Shown here piece after piece: positions 3,865-6,683 of a DNA stretch of 6,683 nt. The translations under genes were made by a program, and so were the position numbers. The notes under the pieces are model-generated. The model was given only the letters and a program-made list of their open reading frames with translations. It searched no databases and was not told the DNA's origin. The DNA comes from Armatimonadota bacterium (lineage in GTDB: Bacteria; Armatimonadota; Zipacnadia; Zipacnadales; FEN-943), in the NCBI GenBank assembly GCA_029777735.1, contig JAKORR010000080.1, positions 1 to 6,683 on the forward strand, read 5' to 3'. The first letter of the stretch is position 1, and each line of letters begins with the position of its first letter.

Positions 3865-6683
3865 GTGCTTAGCGGCCGTCACATACGGGCTGTGCCGGTC
3901 CTTTTGTTAGGCATACTCCTCGTATGCGTACCGGTTTGGAGGGCTGTGAGTCAGCAGAGCAGCTCTCACAGGTACGGGCCGAATCTTCTGCCCTTCGTAC
4001 CTCCTTCGATGAATCCGCTAAGCAATCATGTCTACATAGGTCATGCCCTTCCACCTTTGCCCAAGTCAGTCAGCACCACCCAGGCAGGTCCGTGGCCCGA
4101 CAAAAACCTTAATCCTAACACGCCTGCAACTGCGGAGCTAGAGCCTGCCGCCGCCCCCGGCCAGACAATGAATCGTGTGGCCTTTGCGACGATGGGGGTT
4201 GATGCGGACGAAGACTTCCGGATAGACCCGACGCTTCCCACCGACCCGAACTTCGTGCCCAACTACAACATCTGGACCATGCGGCCGGATGGGTCGGAAA
4301 CGCGCCAGCTAACAGACCTGCCCGGCCACGAGCGCGAACCGGCGTGGGACCCCGGGTCGCGATGGATCGCCTTCTCGTACCAAGAGAAGGCCGGCGACAA
4401 CTGGGACATCTACCTGATTAACCTGAACACCCTGGCCGTACAGCGTCTCACTTTTGGTGAGGGCAATAAGAGACACCCTACCTTCTCCATGGACGGCAAC
4501 TGGGTCGCCTTCCAGTGGGACCTGAAGGGCAATTGGGACATATACAAGACACCCACTTCGGGATGGGCGCCGCAGCAGCTAACCAGTTCGTCTGGTGACG
4601 AGACTGATCCCACTTGGTGCTCCAATGCGAACCTTATCGCTTACACGGGCACGGTCGGCGCGCGGAAGCGTATCTTTGTCATGGACCAGGACGGTGGGAA
4701 CCAGACGGTTCTCAGCAGTGGCGGGATGGGCGGCCAGGGCGACGATGTGGAGCCTGCCTGGTTGTGGATCGAGACCAGCGCCACCCAGACGCTGGACATT
4801 GTCTTCGCATCGAACAGGCTGACCAGCGGCGTGGACCCGCGTGGCGACTTCAATCTCTACAGGATGGGCGGCATCGGGGAGGTTGACGGTCCCGAGGCCG
4901 TCCTCCTGACCAACAAGGATGAGGCGGGAGACGCGGCAGACGATCGCAACCCCACGATCAGCCCTGACCTGCAGCGCGCCTCCATGCGCGTCTATTTCGA
5001 GTCCACGCGAGACGACCCCACGCTCAAGAACGCGGACGTCTGGACCTTCTTCGTGTCCGATAGGCGGCCGCCGGAGCTTGTGGAACTGCCGTGGGTGAGC
5101 CAGCGCGAAGTTGCGCCGGGCTCAACGATCAAGATCTCGGCACGGGTGCGCGACTGGGACACGGGCGTTGCACAGGTAGTGGCGATTCTCAAGAATCCTG
5201 AGCCCTCGGACCCGGTGCGCGGTGGCCCCAACACCAACAACTGGCTTGTGAACTGGACCTACCACGATCCGGACTTCGATTCTCAGACGTCGGGTTGGCG
5301 CTTCCTTGAGTACGACTATCCCGAGGTAGCTCGGGTCCCGCTCGAACTCGAACCCGGCAGCAGTAGCACCCCCGGCGAGGGTGGGGTCTTCTCCGCGGAA
5401 TACGACACGCAGACCGTGGCTCACGACTACGTGATCGACATCGAGGTAGTCGACGAGGTAGGCAACAGCCTGCGGTACGACGACGTCTATGGGTTCACAA
5501 CACGCGCCTTCCAGCCCAAGAACAACACGCTCTTCGTGAACGACTACTGCGAGGGGCAAAGCTTCCTTTACAAGCTGGGCTACAACAACGACTACGCCGC
5601 TGCCTACCCGGTCGAGAGCTACTACACGTACAACCCTAGCGGTCTGGACCCGCAGGGCCAGAACCCCTCCGGCGGCGTCCGGTTTGACACTATCAGGGGA
5701 TATTACCAGGAGCGCTACGACGTCTGGCGGATCATCTGCCGTGGCCCGATACCTGCCTGGGTGTATCAGTACTACCTGCCGACGGTGGAGTACCAGTTGG
5801 ACCCGCAGGAAGCGCTGTCGGACCCCGACGGAGCGAAGCCGACACGGCGCGTGCTGGTGGCCGACCGGGCAGTGGTTTGGGCATCGCCGCACACCGGCAA
5901 CCTGTGGGTGGCCAACGGCTCCCTGATTGATGCCGCGACGCAGGCCGATCTGGCTCTCTTCCTCGATAGGGGAGGTAGGCTATTTATCTCTGGCGAGGAC
6001 ATCGCCTGGGCGCTGACGATGAACGGGACGACCCCCAACGAGTTCGTCACGCGCTACCTGAGGGCAACCTTCCTTCGTGACACGCCGGTGTTGATTGGAA
6101 CCTACCCGAGACTGGGGTACCCAGACCTCGACGAGCCTGTGATGGACAATCAGTCCCAGTGGTGGCGTCTGCCGCGCGAGATAGGCTATACCTTCACGGC
6201 CAAGGGTCGTGCCAGCGATCCGGTTTCGGACGATCCCTGGGCAGGCGCTGGCCCGATCAGTATGGAGCACGAGCAGTACCTACATATTCAGAACCAGCCC
6301 GATCACCCACAGACTCTGGTCACGCCAAAGGTCGACCCCAACGGACCTGACTTTACGGACGCTGCCGAGTTCTCCTTCCGGCCCGACATCATCCAGGAAC
6401 AGGCCGGGGCCGTGAAACTCTATGCTCTGGGCGACAATTACGACCAGGGCCAGACCATCGGCCTGCGCTACGAGGACCTGACGTCAGGTGCCAAGGTTAT
6501 CTACCTTGCCTTTGGATTCGAACAAATCCACCGTCGCTGGAGCAGTGGCACCTGCTATAACCACCGGGCTAACTTGATGCACAACAGCCTGTGCTGGATG
6601 CGGACGAGCGGCTTCCAGGGGCGAGTGCTTGGCGGCGACGGCAAGCCCATTACCAGCCCCACGCCGATTGTTTACTGCTATCG
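3865..6683 (+). CDS. Large exported TolB-type propeller protein with GATase-like domain (3' end missing)
   Basis: At least 939 residues; the frame is open to the window edge. Residues 1-29 are a signal peptide: positive start (R5, H6, R8), core PVLLLGILLVCVPVW, probable cut after AVS. Residues 30-101 are a Ser/Pro/Asn-rich linker. Residues about 103-398 form a TolB/PD40-type beta-propeller with repeated blades: NIWTMRPDGSETRQLT, EPAWDPGSRWIAFSY (158-172), HPTFSMDGNWVAF (204-216), DPTW (248), EPAW (296) and NPTISPD (362). Residues about 400-549 look like an Ig-like module (KISARVRDWDTGVAQV; YVIDIEVVDEVGN). Residues about 553-912 look like a class I glutamine-amidotransferase-like fold: LFVNDY (556), RRVLVADRAVVW (661), GGRLFISGEDIAW (703-715), VIYLAFGFEQI (878) and LMHNSLCWM (904); no nucleophile elbow Cys is seen, so it is probably non-catalytic. 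GRVLGGDGKPI (919-929) begins a carboxypeptidase-regulatory-like repeat. The protein is likely extracytoplasmic, binding proteins or polymers. The domain calls come from pattern recognition; function is unknown. Confidence 0.85.
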   Translation, partial: MLSGRHIRAVPVLLLGILLVCVPVWRAVSQQSSSHRYGPNLLPFVPPSMNPLSNHVYIGHALPPLPKSVSTTQAGPWPDKNLNPNTPATAELEPAAAPGQTMNRVAFATMGVDADEDFRIDPTLPTDPNFVPNYNIWTMRPDGSETRQLTDLPGHEREPAWDPGSRWIAFSYQEKAGDNWDIYLINLNTLAVQRLTFGEGNKRHPTFSMDGNWVAFQWDLKGNWDIYKTPTSGWAPQQLTSSSGDETDPTWCSNANLIAYTGTVGARKRIFVMDQDGGNQTVLSSGGMGGQGDDVEPAWLWIETSATQTLDIVFASNRLTSGVDPRGDFNLYRMGGIGEVDGPEAVLLTNKDEAGDAADDRNPTISPDLQRASMRVYFESTRDDPTLKNADVWTFFVSDRRPPELVELPWVSQREVAPGSTIKISARVRDWDTGVAQVVAILKNPEPSDPVRGGPNTNNWLVNWTYHDPDFDSQTSGWRFLEYDYPEVARVPLELEPGSSSTPGEGGVFSAEYDTQTVAHDYVIDIEVVDEVGNSLRYDDVYGFTTRAFQPKNNTLFVNDYCEGQSFLYKLGYNNDYAAAYPVESYYTYNPSGLDPQGQNPSGGVRFDTIRGYYQERYDVWRIICRGPIPAWVYQYYLPTVEYQLDPQEALSDPDGAKPTRRVLVADRAVVWASPHTGNLWVANGSLIDAATQADLALFLDRGGRLFISGEDIAWALTMNGTTPNEFVTRYLRATFLRDTPVLIGTYPRLGYPDLDEPVMDNQSQWWRLPREIGYTFTAKGRASDPVSDDPWAGAGPISMEHEQYLHIQNQPDHPQTLVTPKVDPNGPDFTDAAEFSFRPDIIQEQAGAVKLYALGDNYDQGQTIGLRYEDLTSGAKVIYLAFGFEQIHRRWSSGTCYNHRANLMHNSLCWMRTSGFQGRVLGGDGKPITSPTPIVYCY

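Noticed and set aside
3672..3872. Open frame of 66 codons overlapping the start of the exported gene by 8 bases
   Set aside because: The overlap resembles translational coupling, but there is no ribosome binding site before ATG 3672 and the product is low-information and unlike any family I know.
5122..5892. Minus-strand open frame of 256 codons
   Set aside because: It is antisense to the propeller protein; its Val/Arg-rich repetitive product is what the complement of GAC/TAC/GTC-rich codons gives. The plus frame has clear domains and stays open throughout.

Overview
This window (roughly 58-60% GC by eye) looks like ordinary chromosomal DNA from a moderately GC-rich, free-living bacterium. 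There are no phage, plasmid, CRISPR, insertion-sequence, tRNA or rRNA signals. A copper-amine-oxidase-N 'stalk' protein, a short-form transaldolase, and a very large exported TolB-propeller protein with a carboxypeptidase-regulatory-like tail would suit a lineage such as Armatimonadota, Chloroflexota or Bacillota. That placement is inference only; nothing here fixes the phylum.

Layout. (1) Positions 37-567 on the minus strand encode a complete HNH nuclease-family protein. (2) Positions 568-1327 are a long gene-free stretch that separates the minus-strand gene from everything else. Its right half (about 1039-1206) is packed with strong inverted repeats and is the best candidate in the window for an undescribed structured RNA or leader. 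(3) Positions 1328-2230 encode a protein with a copper amine oxidase N-terminal-like domain followed by a C-terminal domain I do not recognise. (4) A 200-base spacer holds a hairpin and a candidate promoter. (5) A tight two-gene unit follows: a NifU C-terminal-type Fe-S protein (2431-2670) and, 45 bases later, a transaldolase (2716-3390) that carries transaldolase-type rather than fructose-6-phosphate-aldolase-type residues. (6) A perfect 18-bp tandem duplication straddles the transaldolase stop codon. (7) Positions 3413-3864 form a non-coding leader with two promoter candidates and several hairpins. (8) From 3865 to the window edge runs a large exported protein of at least 939 residues: signal peptide, Pro-rich linker, TolB/PD40 beta-propeller, Ig-like module, GATase-like domain, and the start of a carboxypeptidase-regulatory-like domain. 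It has no stop codon before the window ends.

How the genes work together: only nifU-like and tal look cotranscribed. The two putative cell-surface or exported proteins (copper-amine-oxidase-N-like and the propeller protein) each follow a long, structured, gene-free region, so both may be expressed from long leaders. I see no convincing defence system or biosynthetic cluster. The most interesting items are the inverted-repeat cluster upstream of 1328, the leader of the exported protein, and the domain architecture of that protein.
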